A stretch of 64,000 nucleotides of DNA from Weeksellaceae bacterium (GCA_949788275.1 OX460916.1:62001-126000); one strand, 5' to 3'. Shown: positions 7,997 to 16,396, counted from the stretch's first letter. Notes: generated by a model not told the origin, from the letters alone. Made by a program: numbers and translations.

Positions 7997-8461
7997 ATGG
8001 AAAAAAAGAATTTTATAAGAGAGTTAAATGACTTAAAAACAAGTCAAAATAAAAATGTATCATTATTTGTAAATTTATTACTAGATATATGTGTGTTATT
8101 TTCAAATGACATTGAATATCAATTAGAGTATTCAAAAAACAATCTTTCAATAAGGATGATTAGATCTGGAAACGATTTAGATATTGATTTAAATAATAAT
8201 TTTTTAGATATTCGACTTAATTATAGTGAAATAAATTTTTTTATTGATGAAATTGAAAAAAGTGTATTAATGAAAATTATTGTTGATTTTTTTAAAGGAA
8301 ATTATTATATAAATTATTACTCTGATAGTGATAATAGACTGATTTCTTTAGAATTAATTTGGAATGATACATCGTTGGCTTCCTTTAATAAACCAGATAT
8401 TTACGCGAAAGGAAAATATCAGAATATGGTAGTAAAAGAGGGTATCAATTGGTTGGATTGA
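7997..8461 (+). CDS. putative immunity protein, cassette 4
   Basis: A 154-residue soluble acidic protein starting 5 bp after the cassette 4 tip, with many Asn/Asp and Ile residues and no signal peptide or membrane segment. No family is recognised; the role is inferred from its position. The last cassette lacks the usual 3' repeat: the next recognisable feature is the 20-bp motif at 8501, which suggests that the downstream end was cut by another event. Confidence 0.55.
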   Translation: MEKKNFIRELNDLKTSQNKNVSLFVNLLLDICVLFSNDIEYQLEYSKNNLSIRMIRSGNDLDIDLNNNFLDIRLNYSEINFFIDEIEKSVLMKIIVDFFKGNYYINYYSDSDNRLISLELIWNDTSLASFNKPDIYAKGKYQNMVVKEGINWLD

Positions 8462-8500
8462 ATTAAAATCTAAACCCAAGCTTGAATAAATTGTCACGGC

Positions 8501-8520
8501 CTCTTAAAGTGTGTAAGTTA
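8501..8520 (+). repeat. 20-bp repeat shared with 1555-1574
   Basis: Second identical copy of CTCTTAAAGTGTGTAAGTTA, same orientation, closing the cassette array on the right. A further near-duplicate pair (ACCCAAGCTTGAATAAA at about 8474 and ACCCCTAGCTTGAATTAAA at about 8522) surrounds it. Confidence 0.4.
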
Positions 8521-8525
8521 GACCC

Positions 8526-8678
8526 CTAGCTTGAATTAAAATACAATATACGAACAGTATCTGTCGTGGAGAGTTTAATCGATTGTTCTTCGTAAAAACG
8601 TAAAGCCGTTTTTAACCAATAATCTTGCTTCAATAATAGAAAAAGAGCAGAAATGTCTTTCGCATAAATCCGTTTCAT
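8526..8678 (-). CDS. small ORF, 50 residues, probably a gene fragment
   Basis: ATG at 8676-8678 to TAG at 8526-8528, encoding a protein starting MKRIYAKDISALFLLLKQ. It has ordinary coding character but no recognised family. It lies between the toxin archive and the YegP genes, right next to the possible IS scar, so it may be a truncated gene. The rest of 8679-8845 shows nothing I can support. Confidence 0.3.
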   Translation of the reverse strand: MKRIYAKDISALFLLLKQDYWLKTALRFYEEQSIKLSTTDTVRILYFNSS

Positions 8679-8845
8679 TTTAGACTCTTTTATCAGATTC
8701 AATTCCTTTGAGGGCTTGTTTAAACTAGTTCAATCTATCTTTAGGGGGTATGTGTGTTTTCTATGGAAGTAAAGTGTTCTAAAATGGTTTGTGGGTGTAG
8801 GCGATGGATTTGTAAGGTGTATGCAAGAAGAAATTACGCTATACT

Positions 8846-8879
8846 AAAAAAATCTTAGCCGGTAGGGTAAGATTTTTTA
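8846..8879 (-). terminator. terminator of the first YegP gene
   Basis: Hairpin AAAAAAATCTTA / TAAGATTTTTT with a run of T on the minus strand, 35 bp downstream of the YegP-type gene ending at 8914. Confidence 0.75.
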
Positions 8880-8913
8880 AACAGCGATTAAGGCAGAACG
8901 ATTTCTGCAAGGG

Positions 8914-9240
8914 CTATTTGGTTACTTCTTTAACGGGGGCACTAATGGCATTCGATTTCACCGATTCAATTCCTTTGAGGGCTTGTTTTTCCGATTGATA
9001 GAAAAGGCTTGTGCCAACAACCTGTCCATTGAGTGCTGTAATTGTAAAATGCCATGAGCCGGCTTCGTTTTGCGATAACGCGAAACTTTTTTCGAGGTGG
9101 GCATTTTTACGAACCGATTCGATGCCATTTTCGCAATTGGCTTTCTTGGTATAGCTTTCACTGATTAAGATAATTTCGCCACTTTTTGATTTTAGACGAA
9201 AGCGAAATTCTCCTGCATTGTCTTTGTATAGTTCGAACAT
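8914..9240 (-). CDS. YegP/DUF1508 family protein, copy 1
   Basis: 108 residues forming two tandem DUF1508 repeats (residues about 1-48 and 52-100). Each has the pattern FRFRLKSKSGEII...SE(S/G)Y followed by NGIESVRKNA, the second ending ALKGIESVKSNA. This small beta-rich domain is widespread and its molecular role is poorly defined. Three paralogues lie here in a row on the same strand (8914, 9438, 10003), each with its own terminator, so they are separate transcription units. The C-terminus (SAPVKEVTK) is divergent. Family assignment is firm; function unknown. Confidence 0.85.
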   Translation of the reverse strand: MFELYKDNAGEFRFRLKSKSGEIILISESYTKKANCENGIESVRKNAHLEKSFALSQNEAGSWHFTITALNGQVVGTSLFYQSEKQALKGIESVKSNAISAPVKEVTK

Positions 9241-9386
9241 AAGTTCATGATTAAGTATGATTTATAAAAGTAGGTGAAAGAAAAGGATTTTGAACTAGTT
9301 AGTTCCATTATATTATCGTTAAGCAGTCGATGGTTTTGGTCGTTTTAGGTCGTCGTCTTCAATAACATCTATCCGCTTCATTAAAA

Positions 9387-9413
9387 AAGCTCTTTTTTTA
9401 GGGAAAAGAGCTT
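9387..9413 (-). terminator. terminator of the second YegP gene
   Basis: Minus-strand hairpin AAGCTCTTTT / AAAAGAGCTT followed by T-run, 25 bp past the stop at 9438. Confidence 0.8.
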
Positions 9414-9437
9414 CTTGGTGTATTTGGATGGGAAAAA

Positions 9438-9764
9438 TTAATTTTCAGCTTCTATTAGCAAAGCTTCTTCCGATTGTCTTTTAACGGTATTCGCACCTTT
9501 TTGGGCGTTAATTTCGCTGTCGAACATTTCGCTTGTTCCCATGATCATTCCATTGTTGGCTTTTAAAATAAAAAACCATTGATCGTCTTTTGTTTTCTTA
9601 AAGTAAAAGTTGTTTTCATCTTGCGCATTGTAACGTGCCGATTCTATTCCGCTTTCACAATTTGTTTTTTGTTTGAATCCTTCACTGGTTAAGATGATTT
9701 CGCCATTTTTCGCTTTTAAATAAAAACGGAAATCACCTGCATGGTCTTTGTCTATTTCGAACAT
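9438..9764 (-). CDS. YegP/DUF1508 family protein, copy 2
   Basis: 108 residues with two DUF1508 repeats: FRFYLKAKNGEIILTSEG ... NCESGIESARYNAQ and FFILKANNGMIMGTSEM ... AQKGANTVKRQ. It is closer to copy 3 at 10003 (both have the DEN(N/K)F and GTSEM elements) than to copy 1, so the array grew by successive tandem duplication. A TATTTTTG box at 9788-9795 on the minus strand lies about 24 bp upstream of the ATG and is a plausible promoter. No catalytic motif is visible; function unknown. Confidence 0.85.
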   Translation of the reverse strand: MFEIDKDHAGDFRFYLKAKNGEIILTSEGFKQKTNCESGIESARYNAQDENNFYFKKTKDDQWFFILKANNGMIMGTSEMFDSEINAQKGANTVKRQSEEALLIEAEN

Positions 9765-9787
9765 AAGTCGATCGTTAAATTTAGCGA

Positions 9788-9795
9788 CAAAAATA
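9788..9795 (-). promoter_or_regulatory. -7 box upstream of YegP copy 2
   Basis: TATTTTTG on the minus strand fits TAnnTTTG; no clear TTG box at the expected distance. Confidence 0.35.
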
Positions 9796-9934
9796 AGTCG
9801 AAGAAAATAAACCTTCCGTAATTACTTCTATTATATTCGTGTAAGGCTTATTTTTAATAAAAATTAAATTACTGTAATTGAAGGTGTTGCTGACTTTGGT
9901 GGAATAATTTTAAACGAATAATTTGTTCTATTGT

Positions 9935-9977
9935 GAAAAAATGGACCTCTAACAAATAAAGAGAAGTCCATTTTTTG
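9935..9977 (-). terminator. terminator of the third YegP gene
   Basis: Minus-strand hairpin with arms AAAAAATGGACTTCT and AGAGGTCCATTTTTT, 26 bp past the stop at 10003. Confidence 0.8.
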
Positions 9978-10002
9978 TTTTGATGAATAGGAAAATGCTT
10001 TT

Positions 10003-10323
10003 TTATTCCTCTGTAACGATGGCTTCCTCGGCATGTTTTTTTACGGAAGAAGCACCATTTTGTGCGTTTACTTTGGATTCGTACATTTCACTGGTTCCAA
10101 TGATCTGCCCGTTGGTCGCTTTTAAGTTAAAGTACCATTTACCGTTGGTTGATTCTTTGAATTCGAACTTATTTTCATCTTGTGAATTTCGCCGAACCGA
10201 TTCAATTCCATTCATGCAATTGGTTTTTTGTTTATAACCTTCACTGGCTAAAATAGTTTGTCCATTACTCGCTTTTAATCGAAAACGGAACTCACCCGCT
10301 TTGTCTGTGTATACTTCAAACAT
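10003..10323 (-). CDS. YegP/DUF1508 family protein, copy 3
   Basis: About 106 residues from MFEVYTDKAGEFRFRLKA, the start that aligns with the other two copies; an upstream in-frame ATG at 10345-10347 would add eight residues and is less likely. Two DUF1508 repeats: ASNGQTILASEGYKQKTN ... MNGIESVRRNSQ and FNLKATNGQIIGTSEMYE ... NGASSVKKHA. It probably arose with copy 2 by duplication. Cytoplasmic, no signal peptide. The family is clear; the function is not. Confidence 0.85.
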   Translation of the reverse strand: MFEVYTDKAGEFRFRLKASNGQTILASEGYKQKTNCMNGIESVRRNSQDENKFEFKESTNGKWYFNLKATNGQIIGTSEMYESKVNAQNGASSVKKHAEEAIVTEE

Positions 10324-10605
10324 AGTCGTTAATTTAATGTTAACCATAAAGTTACACGAAAAAATAATTAGTTGCGTAAAAGTTATGTTATTTTTAATGG
10401 GGACTGTGATGCTTATGCTTCGACGATTGAAAAGATTCTGTTGTAATTCGTATTTTTAAGAAAGCCGTAAATTCAAGCGCATAGAGCGTTGAGGTAAACG
10501 ATGAGGCTCTCAAAGTTGAAAAGCTTTATTGGACTCAATGCGACTGTCTTTTTCGAATTCTTCCACATGCTATAGAGTCTTTTTTAACATCAATTCTAAT
10601 GGATT
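10324..10605. other. intergenic, nothing recognised
   Basis: Contains no supported gene, RNA or promoter that I can see. Several weak GCAT/TGAG-containing stretches near 10460-10550 have no coding continuity. The interspersed repeat begins at 10606. Confidence 0.4.
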
Positions 10606-10764
10606 CTTTCTTAAAGTGTTCGGCTGAGAACACTTTAAGAAAGAGGCTCTGCGGCAGGGATTGTAGCGGAAATCCTTTGCAGCACCTCCGAATTTTCATT
10701 TAAAAACGAAATTTTCTTGTTGCAAAGATTGGGAGTGGAAAGCCCGGCGCGTAGCGGCCGCCCC
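10606..10764 (+). repeat. interspersed 3'-end repeat, copy A
   Basis: A 15-bp perfect stem (CTTTCTTAAAGTGTT at 10606-10620 and its complement at 10629-10643) precedes the conserved core GCGGCAGGGATTG ... ATCCTTTGC ... GCAAAGAT ... AGCCCGGCGC-GTAGCGGCCGCCCC. Inside the core, CCTTTGCA and TGCAAAG are inverted. The GGCCGCCCC end faces the kup 3' end. Confidence 0.8.
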
Positions 10765-10796
10765 ATAAAAAAAGCCCAATCTTATGATTGAGCTTT
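10765..10796 (-). terminator. kup terminator
   Basis: Minus-strand hairpin AAAGCTCAATC / GATTGGGCTTT followed by T-run, 10 bp past the kup stop and directly next to repeat copy A. Confidence 0.8.
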
Positions 10797-10804
10797 GCGT
10801 GGGT

Positions 10805-12766
10805 TTATTTGATTCGAACCAAATCTTTTACGGTTTGTTGATGGTAATAGAGTGGAACTTGTTCAACAACGACATCGTTTTTCTCTAAACCAAAACTTTT
10901 GGGAATATTGTATTCGATTTTCTTGAGTAAATAATACATTTTTAAGGTGAAGAATTCCTTCATGGTTAGGGTGCTTTCAATGGATGGGAATTTTTCGATT
11001 AACACAAATTTCATATCGGGATCTTGGTTGTATTTTTTTAAGTTTTGGTTGAGGTATTTCAGTTCAAGTTCACCGTTGATGTACATATCATTAATTACCT
11101 TCTTGATATATTGTTCTGTTTTAGGTTGTACCCGAAAACCGATGTTGAAGGTAATGCGATAAATTTTTTGTTCAACGATTGGTTCTATGGCATAGTTTAA
11201 GGTGTATGGCTGATTGTCGCGATTGATGTTGACAAACCAATAATAGTCGGCCCGTTTCGGTCGTTTGGCTAAAATGGATTGCATTACATATTTTTCGATG
11301 TTGCGGGGATTGGTCGATTTGGTTAAATAAAATAAGAAGGTTGAATATTTATTGATGGTCTTATCTTCACTTAATTCGCCCAATATTTTTCCGTATTTTT
11401 TTATTTTTACATACTTCAAGTTACGGGAGTTAAGGATTTTTCCGTAGTAACTGCAATACATGACTACGAGAAAGATGCCAGCGATAAGTAAGGCAATGTA
11501 TCCGCCGTCTTTGAATTTTACCACGTTGGCAATGAAGAATGAGGTTTCTATGACCACGAAAATAGATAGAATAGCCGCAATAATAATCTTGTGCAATTTG
11601 AGGTAAAACATCAGGTAATAGGCCAGGAGGAAGGTGGTCATTAGCATGGTGATGGTGATGGCTAAACCGTAGGCGGCTTCCATATTCGAAGAGGTTTCGA
11701 AGTAAAGCACCACAAAGACGCAACCGCACCACAGTAAAAAGTTGATGATGGGTATATAGACCTGACTTTTGAATTCGTTGGGCTGAATGATCATGGTTCT
11801 TGGCCAGAAACCTAAGTTGATAGCTTCGTTAATAAGGGTAAATGAACCCGTGATTAAGGCTTGTGAGGCGATAACGGCTGCGCCGGTTGCCACCATAATG
11901 CCAGGAATTAAAAACCATTGGGGCATCATTTCAAAAAACGGATTTCGACCGTCCAATAACGTTCCTTCTTGGGTGAGTAACCACGAGGCTTGACCAAGGT
12001 AATTAACCACCAAGCATATTTTGACGTAGACCCAACTGATGCGAATATTTTTTCGACCGCAGTGGCCCATGTCCGAATAGAGGGCTTCGGCTCCTGTGGT
12101 ACATAAAAAAACGGCGCCTAATAACCAAAATCCGTGGGGATATTTAGCCAATAAGTCGTAGGCATAGACCGGGTTTAAGGCTTCGATAATTTCGGGGGTG
12201 TGAATAATATGCAGTAACCCTAAGCCAAAAAGCATGGAGAACCAGATAAACATAAACGGTCCAAAAATCTTTCCCACTTTGTTGGTTCCATAACGTTGGA
12301 ACAAAAAGAGAATAGATAGTATGGTGATTACAATGGGAATTGTAGGTAGGTCTTGCAAGCCATCGAGCATAGTAAGTCCCTCTACAGCCGATGAAACCGA
12401 CACAGGTGGCGTGATAATACCGTCGGCCAAAAGTGCCGAGGCGCCAATAATGGTGGGGATAATTAAATTCTTTCCTTTTTTCTTTATTAATGAATAGAGT
12501 GAGAAAATTCCCCCCTCGCCTTGGTTGTCGGCCTTTAGTGTAAGCCATACGTATTTAACCGAGGTTTGAAAGACCAATGTCCAAAAAATACAAGAGACCC
12601 CTCCGTAAACAATCATTTTTTGAATGCTGTGGGTCTCTCCAAGAATTGCCTTCATCACATACAAAGGACTTGTACCGATGTCGCCATAAATAATCCCAAA
12701 AGTGATTAATAACGTGGCTGCTGTTACCTTATTGGATACATGATTATCCTGCATATTTTTCTTCAA
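10805..12766 (-). CDS. kup: KUP/HAK/KT-type potassium uptake protein
   Basis: 653 residues, the normal KUP length. The family signature GDIGTSPLY lies at residues 28-36, followed by about twelve hydrophobic segments to residue ~440 and a cytoplasmic C-terminal domain of ~200 residues. KUP proteins are inner-membrane K+/H+ symporters used for potassium uptake. The gene stands alone, with its own terminator downstream and a well-formed promoter (12907-12936) that gives a leader of about 130 nt. Divergent to the fatty-acid operon. No damage is seen. The start MKKNMQDNH places the first helix at the usual distance. Confidence 0.95.
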   Translation of the reverse strand: MKKNMQDNHVSNKVTAATLLITFGIIYGDIGTSPLYVMKAILGETHSIQKMIVYGGVSCIFWTLVFQTSVKYVWLTLKADNQGEGGIFSLYSLIKKKGKNLIIPTIIGASALLADGIITPPVSVSSAVEGLTMLDGLQDLPTIPIVITILSILFLFQRYGTNKVGKIFGPFMFIWFSMLFGLGLLHIIHTPEIIEALNPVYAYDLLAKYPHGFWLLGAVFLCTTGAEALYSDMGHCGRKNIRISWVYVKICLVVNYLGQASWLLTQEGTLLDGRNPFFEMMPQWFLIPGIMVATGAAVIASQALITGSFTLINEAINLGFWPRTMIIQPNEFKSQVYIPIINFLLWCGCVFVVLYFETSSNMEAAYGLAITITMLMTTFLLAYYLMFYLKLHKIIIAAILSIFVVIETSFFIANVVKFKDGGYIALLIAGIFLVVMYCSYYGKILNSRNLKYVKIKKYGKILGELSEDKTINKYSTFLFYLTKSTNPRNIEKYVMQSILAKRPKRADYYWFVNINRDNQPYTLNYAIEPIVEQKIYRITFNIGFRVQPKTEQYIKKVINDMYINGELELKYLNQNLKKYNQDPDMKFVLIEKFPSIESTLTMKEFFTLKMYYLLKKIEYNIPKSFGLEKNDVVVEQVPLYYHQQTVKDLVRIK

Positions 12767-12906
12767 TTAAGGTTACGAATGTAGGTGTTCGCCTGCATAT
12801 TTTTTCATACTATTTATTTATAATAGGGGCTTTTAATTATAGTAAATTCTTTGGTTTATGGGCCCTGTTTTCTTCATCTCAACTTGATCGGTTTTACTTT
12901 GTTTAA

Positions 12907-12936
12907 CAAAATTAAATGCTTAAATTAGTGGTTCAA
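12907..12936 (-). promoter_or_regulatory. kup promoter, full consensus
   Basis: On the minus strand: TTG, 19 nt, TAATTTTG, matching the Bacteroidota consensus at both boxes. It implies a start near 12900 and a long (~130 nt) untranslated leader. The rest of 12767-13082 holds only this and the marR promoter. Confidence 0.6.
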
Positions 12937-13054
12937 CTTATTTTATTTACAAGAAGATATAAAGATAAAGCCTTATAAATAAAATAATTAAATATTTTTT
13001 TGGTTGAAGTGGAATATTTTACTAACTTTACTATGCTTGCATAATAAAAAAAAT

Positions 13055-13062
13055 TATATTTG
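13055..13062 (+). promoter_or_regulatory. -7 box of the marR-fad operon
   Basis: TATATTTG 20 bp before the marR start. The nearest TTG (13037-13039) is only 15 nt away, so the -33 box is weak, which would suit a regulated promoter. Confidence 0.45.
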
Positions 13063-13082
13063 TTAAACCTACAGTATCAACT

Positions 13083-13544
13083 ATGATAAGAGAAGATTTA
13101 ACGATTGATTATTTATTAAGGTCAACTTGGTTGTCTGTGCAGAAAATGTACAATGAGCAAGCGGGCCCATACGACTCGACAATGGTATATGCATTTACAC
13201 TATTGTCTATAGATCCCAAAGGAGGTACCCCAAGTACTTCTTTAGGGCCAAAGATGGGAATAGAACCCACGAGTTTATCGAGAACTTTAAAGAATTTAGA
13301 AACCCGAGGTTTTATTGTACGCAAGCCCAATCCGGAAGATGGTCGAAGTGTCTTAATTACGCTAACCCCCGAAGGATTAAAGATGCGGGATATATCGAAA
13401 CATTTTGTTTTACAGTTCAACGATACCATAAAACAGCATATTGAGCCCGAGAAGATGGAAATTTTCTTGGAAGTAATCTACAAAATAAACCACTTAATAT
13501 CAGACAAAAAAATATTTAAAAACAATTATGAGAAGACACGTTAA
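13083..13544 (+). CDS. MarR-family transcriptional regulator of the fad operon
   Basis: 153 residues with the MarR winged-helix core: GIEPTSLSRTLKNLETRGFI (recognition helix region, about 60-80), then the wing with KPNPEDGRSVLITLTPEG (about 82-100). DGRS is the classic MarR wing motif. It is the first gene of the beta-oxidation operon and its 3' end overlaps fadN by 17 bp, so it is almost certainly a local regulator, probably sensing acyl-CoA or fatty acid (inference). Bacillus uses the TetR-type FadR for a similar fadNAE set; here a MarR protein takes the place. Confidence 0.9.
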   Translation: MIREDLTIDYLLRSTWLSVQKMYNEQAGPYDSTMVYAFTLLSIDPKGGTPSTSLGPKMGIEPTSLSRTLKNLETRGFIVRKPNPEDGRSVLITLTPEGLKMRDISKHFVLQFNDTIKQHIEPEKMEIFLEVIYKINHLISDKKIFKNNYEKTR

Positions 13545-15927
13545 ACATGTAACCGTATTAGGTTCAGGAGTAATGGGTTCTGGAATTGCTTGTCATTTGG
13601 CAGGAATCGGAATCGAAGTCTTGATGCTAGATATGGTTCCTCGCGAGCTTACACCACAAGAGCAAGCGAAAGGATTAACCTTAGAAGATAAGGTTGTACG
13701 CAATAGAACCGCACAATCCCATTTGGATTTTGCGTTGAAGAGTAACCCATCACCCATTTATGATAAAGCGTTTGCTTCACGAATTACCGTTGGTAATTTT
13801 GATGATGATTTAACGAAAATAAGCTTATCCGATTGGGTAATTGAAGTGATAATAGAGCGTTTAGATATTAAAAAATCGATGTTCGAGAAAGTAGATGCCT
13901 TGCGTAAGCCCGGCACATTAATTACCTCTAATACATCGGGTATTCCGATTCATTTAATGGCGGAAGGCCGTTCAGAAGATTTCCAAAAACACTTCTGTGG
14001 AACCCACTTTTTTAATCCACCACGTTATTTAAAATTATTCGAAATCATTCCAGGGCCTAAAACGTCTTCGGAAGTGCTTTCATTTTTCCAAAACTACGCT
14101 TCGTTATTTTTAGGAAAAACACCTGTACTATGTAAAGATACCCCAGGGTTTATTGGGAACAGAGTGGGTGTTTATTCTATGGCGATGGTAATGCAGTTAG
14201 CCCAAGAAATTGATTTAACCGTGGAAGAAGCCGATACATTAACTGGATCTATCCTTGGTCGCCCAAAAACGGGAACGTTTAAATTAGGCGATTTAGTTGG
14301 TTTGGATACGGCGATTAATGTGACCAAAGGTCTACAAGAAAATTGCCCGAATGATGCCATGATCCAAGGAATTAAAGCGTCAAAGGCGTTGGATTTCTTA
14401 GGTGAAAATAAATTTTTAGGCGATAAAACGGGGAAAGGTTTTTACTACAAAGAAAGAGACAAAGAAGGAAACACCAATCGTTTTGCGTTAGACTTGGATA
14501 CTTTAACGTATCGTCCAATGGTTCGTGCGAAAGTAGGGGCTGTGGAAGCTGCAAAGCAAGCGGGTTCAACAAAAAACAAATTGGCCGTATTAATTAAAGA
14601 TAGCGGAAAAGCGGGTGAATTAATTCGCAAGCATTTCGCTTCTTTATTTGCATACGTTTCTCAACGTGTTCCCGAAATTTCAGATACCTTATTTCCAATT
14701 GATGATGCGATTCGTACAGGTTATGCTTGGAAATATGGACCGTTTCAGACATGGGATTTTGTTGGTTTACAAAAAGGAATCGATTTAGTGGAAGCTGAAG
14801 GGTTTGCTGTAGCCGACTGGGTAAAAGAATTAGCCGCTTCGGGTGCAGACTCTTTCTACAAAGTAGAAAACGGCAAAAAATTATTTTACAACCAACAAAC
14901 CAAACAATTTGAACCAATTCCTGGTCAAGATGCCTTTATTATCTTAGATAACATTCGTAAAACCAATGAAATTTGGGCCAACAAAGAAGCTTCTATTCAA
15001 GACCTGGGTGATGGAATCATCAACCTTGAGTTCCGTTCTAAAATGAACTCATTAGGGGGTGGTGTATTGCAAGGAATAAACAAAGCGATTGAATTAGCGG
15101 AAAAAGATCACCGTGGTTTAGTGATTGGTAACCAGGCAGATAATTTCTCTGTGGGAGCCAACTTAGCCATGATTATGATGATGGCTGCTGAACAAGATTG
15201 GTGGGAATTAAATATGGCCATTAAAATGTTCCAAGACACCATGATGCGCGTTCGTTACTCAGCTGTTCCTGTGGTGGTTGCTCCACACGGAATGACCCTT
15301 GGAGGCGGATGTGAAATGTCGATGCATGCCGATAAAATTGTAGCTGCTGCCGAAACCTATATCGGTTTAGTAGAAGTGGGTGTTGGGCTAATCCCTGGCG
15401 GTGGTGGTTCAAAAGAATTTGCCTTAAGAGCTGCGAAAAACGTGTTGAAAGACGACGTGAAAGTAAATCACTTAAGAGAATACTTTATGAATATTGCCAT
15501 GGCAAAAGTGGCTACGTCTGCACATGAAGCAAAAAACATGGGCATTATTCGTGACCAAGATATTATTGTTGTCGATAGAGACCGTCAGATTGCCGTTGCA
15601 AAGAAACAAGCCATTATGCTTGACGAGGCTGGTTACACTCAGCCAATTAAGCAAAAAGTACGCGTTCTTGGACGCGAAGCTATGGGAATGTTCTATGTAG
15701 GAACCGACCAGTTAGTTGCCGGACGTTATGCTTCGGATCACGATCGTAAGATTGCCAATAAATTAGGGTATGTGATGACTGGTGGAAACCTTTCTGAATC
15801 AACCGAAGTTTCTGAGCAATATCTTTTAGACCTCGAACGAGAAGCGTTCTTATCACTGTGTGGTGAACGTAAAACATTGGAGCGTATTCAACATATGTTA
15901 AAAACAGGTAAACCGTTGAGAAATTAG
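13528..15927 (+). CDS. fadN: 3-hydroxyacyl-CoA dehydrogenase / enoyl-CoA hydratase
   Basis: 799 residues. The N-terminal NAD-binding domain carries GSGVMGSGIA (residues ~12-21), followed by the C-terminal dehydrogenase domain (CKDTPGFIGNRVG) to about residue 400, then an enoyl-CoA hydratase/crotonase domain in the last ~300 residues (GMTLGGGCEMSMHAD, VGVGLIPGGGG). This dehydrogenase-first order and length match FadN of Bacillus rather than FadB of E. coli. It carries out two consecutive steps of fatty-acid beta-oxidation in the cytoplasm. Overlap with marR suggests coupled translation; thiolase and acyl-CoA dehydrogenase follow. Confidence 0.95.
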   Translation: MRRHVKHVTVLGSGVMGSGIACHLAGIGIEVLMLDMVPRELTPQEQAKGLTLEDKVVRNRTAQSHLDFALKSNPSPIYDKAFASRITVGNFDDDLTKISLSDWVIEVIIERLDIKKSMFEKVDALRKPGTLITSNTSGIPIHLMAEGRSEDFQKHFCGTHFFNPPRYLKLFEIIPGPKTSSEVLSFFQNYASLFLGKTPVLCKDTPGFIGNRVGVYSMAMVMQLAQEIDLTVEEADTLTGSILGRPKTGTFKLGDLVGLDTAINVTKGLQENCPNDAMIQGIKASKALDFLGENKFLGDKTGKGFYYKERDKEGNTNRFALDLDTLTYRPMVRAKVGAVEAAKQAGSTKNKLAVLIKDSGKAGELIRKHFASLFAYVSQRVPEISDTLFPIDDAIRTGYAWKYGPFQTWDFVGLQKGIDLVEAEGFAVADWVKELAASGADSFYKVENGKKLFYNQQTKQFEPIPGQDAFIILDNIRKTNEIWANKEASIQDLGDGIINLEFRSKMNSLGGGVLQGINKAIELAEKDHRGLVIGNQADNFSVGANLAMIMMMAAEQDWWELNMAIKMFQDTMMRVRYSAVPVVVAPHGMTLGGGCEMSMHADKIVAAAETYIGLVEVGVGLIPGGGGSKEFALRAAKNVLKDDVKVNHLREYFMNIAMAKVATSAHEAKNMGIIRDQDIIVVDRDRQIAVAKKQAIMLDEAGYTQPIKQKVRVLGREAMGMFYVGTDQLVAGRYASDHDRKIANKLGYVMTGGNLSESTEVSEQYLLDLEREAFLSLCGERKTLERIQHMLKTGKPLRN

Positions 15928-15939
15928 AAAGCAATCGTA

Positions 15940-15971
15940 TAGTTATTAGTACATAGTCGTTAGCCCTTAGT
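15940..15971 (-). repeat. degenerate 7-bp repeat array left of the S23 gene
   Basis: On the minus strand it reads ACTAAGG GCTAACG ACTATGT ACTAATA ACTA, a 7-bp periodicity. It is in inverted orientation relative to the array at 16341-16378 on the other side of the S23-type gene. Confidence 0.6.
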
Positions 15972-15980
15972 GAAAGCCTT

Positions 15981-16352
15981 GTGAATGTTCTAGAAGATTT
16001 AAAAGTTTGGAATAAAGCGATGAAACTCACCATAGAGATTTATCGCTTAACGAATCTCTATCCTATAGACGAACGCTTTGGCTTAGTTTCACAAATGCGA
16101 AGATCAGCTCTTTCAATTCCTTCTAATATTGCTGAAGGGGCTGGGAGAAATTCCAGCAAAGAGTTCGTAAGGTTTCTTAGTATTGCTCAAGGTTCATCGT
16201 ATGAATTGTATTCACAAATAATTTTATCCGTTGAATTAGGTTTTATTCATCAAAAAGATGTTTATCCCGCTCTTCAGCTTTTAGATGAAATACAACGAAT
16301 GAATTTTGCGCTACAGTTAAAAATTAAAAACGATTTGCTAACTAAAGACTAA
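15981..16352 (+). CDS. S23/four-helix-bundle (23S rRNA IVS-type) protein
   Basis: 123 residues beginning MNVLEDLKVWNKAMKL, with the family hallmarks RRSALSIPSNIAEGAGR (about 38-55) and SSYELYSQI. This family was first seen as the ORF within 23S rRNA intervening sequences and is also related to the Avd proteins of diversity-generating retroelements; it forms a pentameric four-helix bundle with a basic surface. No reverse transcriptase is nearby. It lies inside an otherwise contiguous fad operon and is flanked by inverted arrays of ACTAAxx heptads, the right one overlapping its stop codon, so it looks like an insertion. Function here unknown. Confidence 0.9.
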   Translation: MNVLEDLKVWNKAMKLTIEIYRLTNLYPIDERFGLVSQMRRSALSIPSNIAEGAGRNSSKEFVRFLSIAQGSSYELYSQIILSVELGFIHQKDVYPALQLLDEIQRMNFALQLKIKNDLLTKD

Positions 16353-16378
16353 GAACTAAGAACTAAAGACTAAGAACT
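16341..16378 (+). repeat. 7-bp tandem repeat array right of the S23 gene
   Basis: ACTAAAG ACTAAGA ACTAAGA ACTAAAG ACTAAGA ACT: 5.4 units of 7 bp, beginning inside the last codons of the S23-type gene. It mirrors the more degenerate array at 15940-15971. Confidence 0.8.
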
Positions 16379-16396
16379 CAAATAAAACATAAAAAA

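Noticed and set aside
9319-9381. 20-residue minus-strand ORF starting MKRIDVIEDDDLKRP
   Set aside because: Could be a peptide, but it is very short, with no promoter, family or conservation visible. Not supportable.
11430-11732. Long minus-strand and plus-strand open frames inside kup, fadN, gyrA, obg and clpC
   Set aside because: They are shadows of well-identified genes in other frames, with unlikely amino-acid composition and no start signals.
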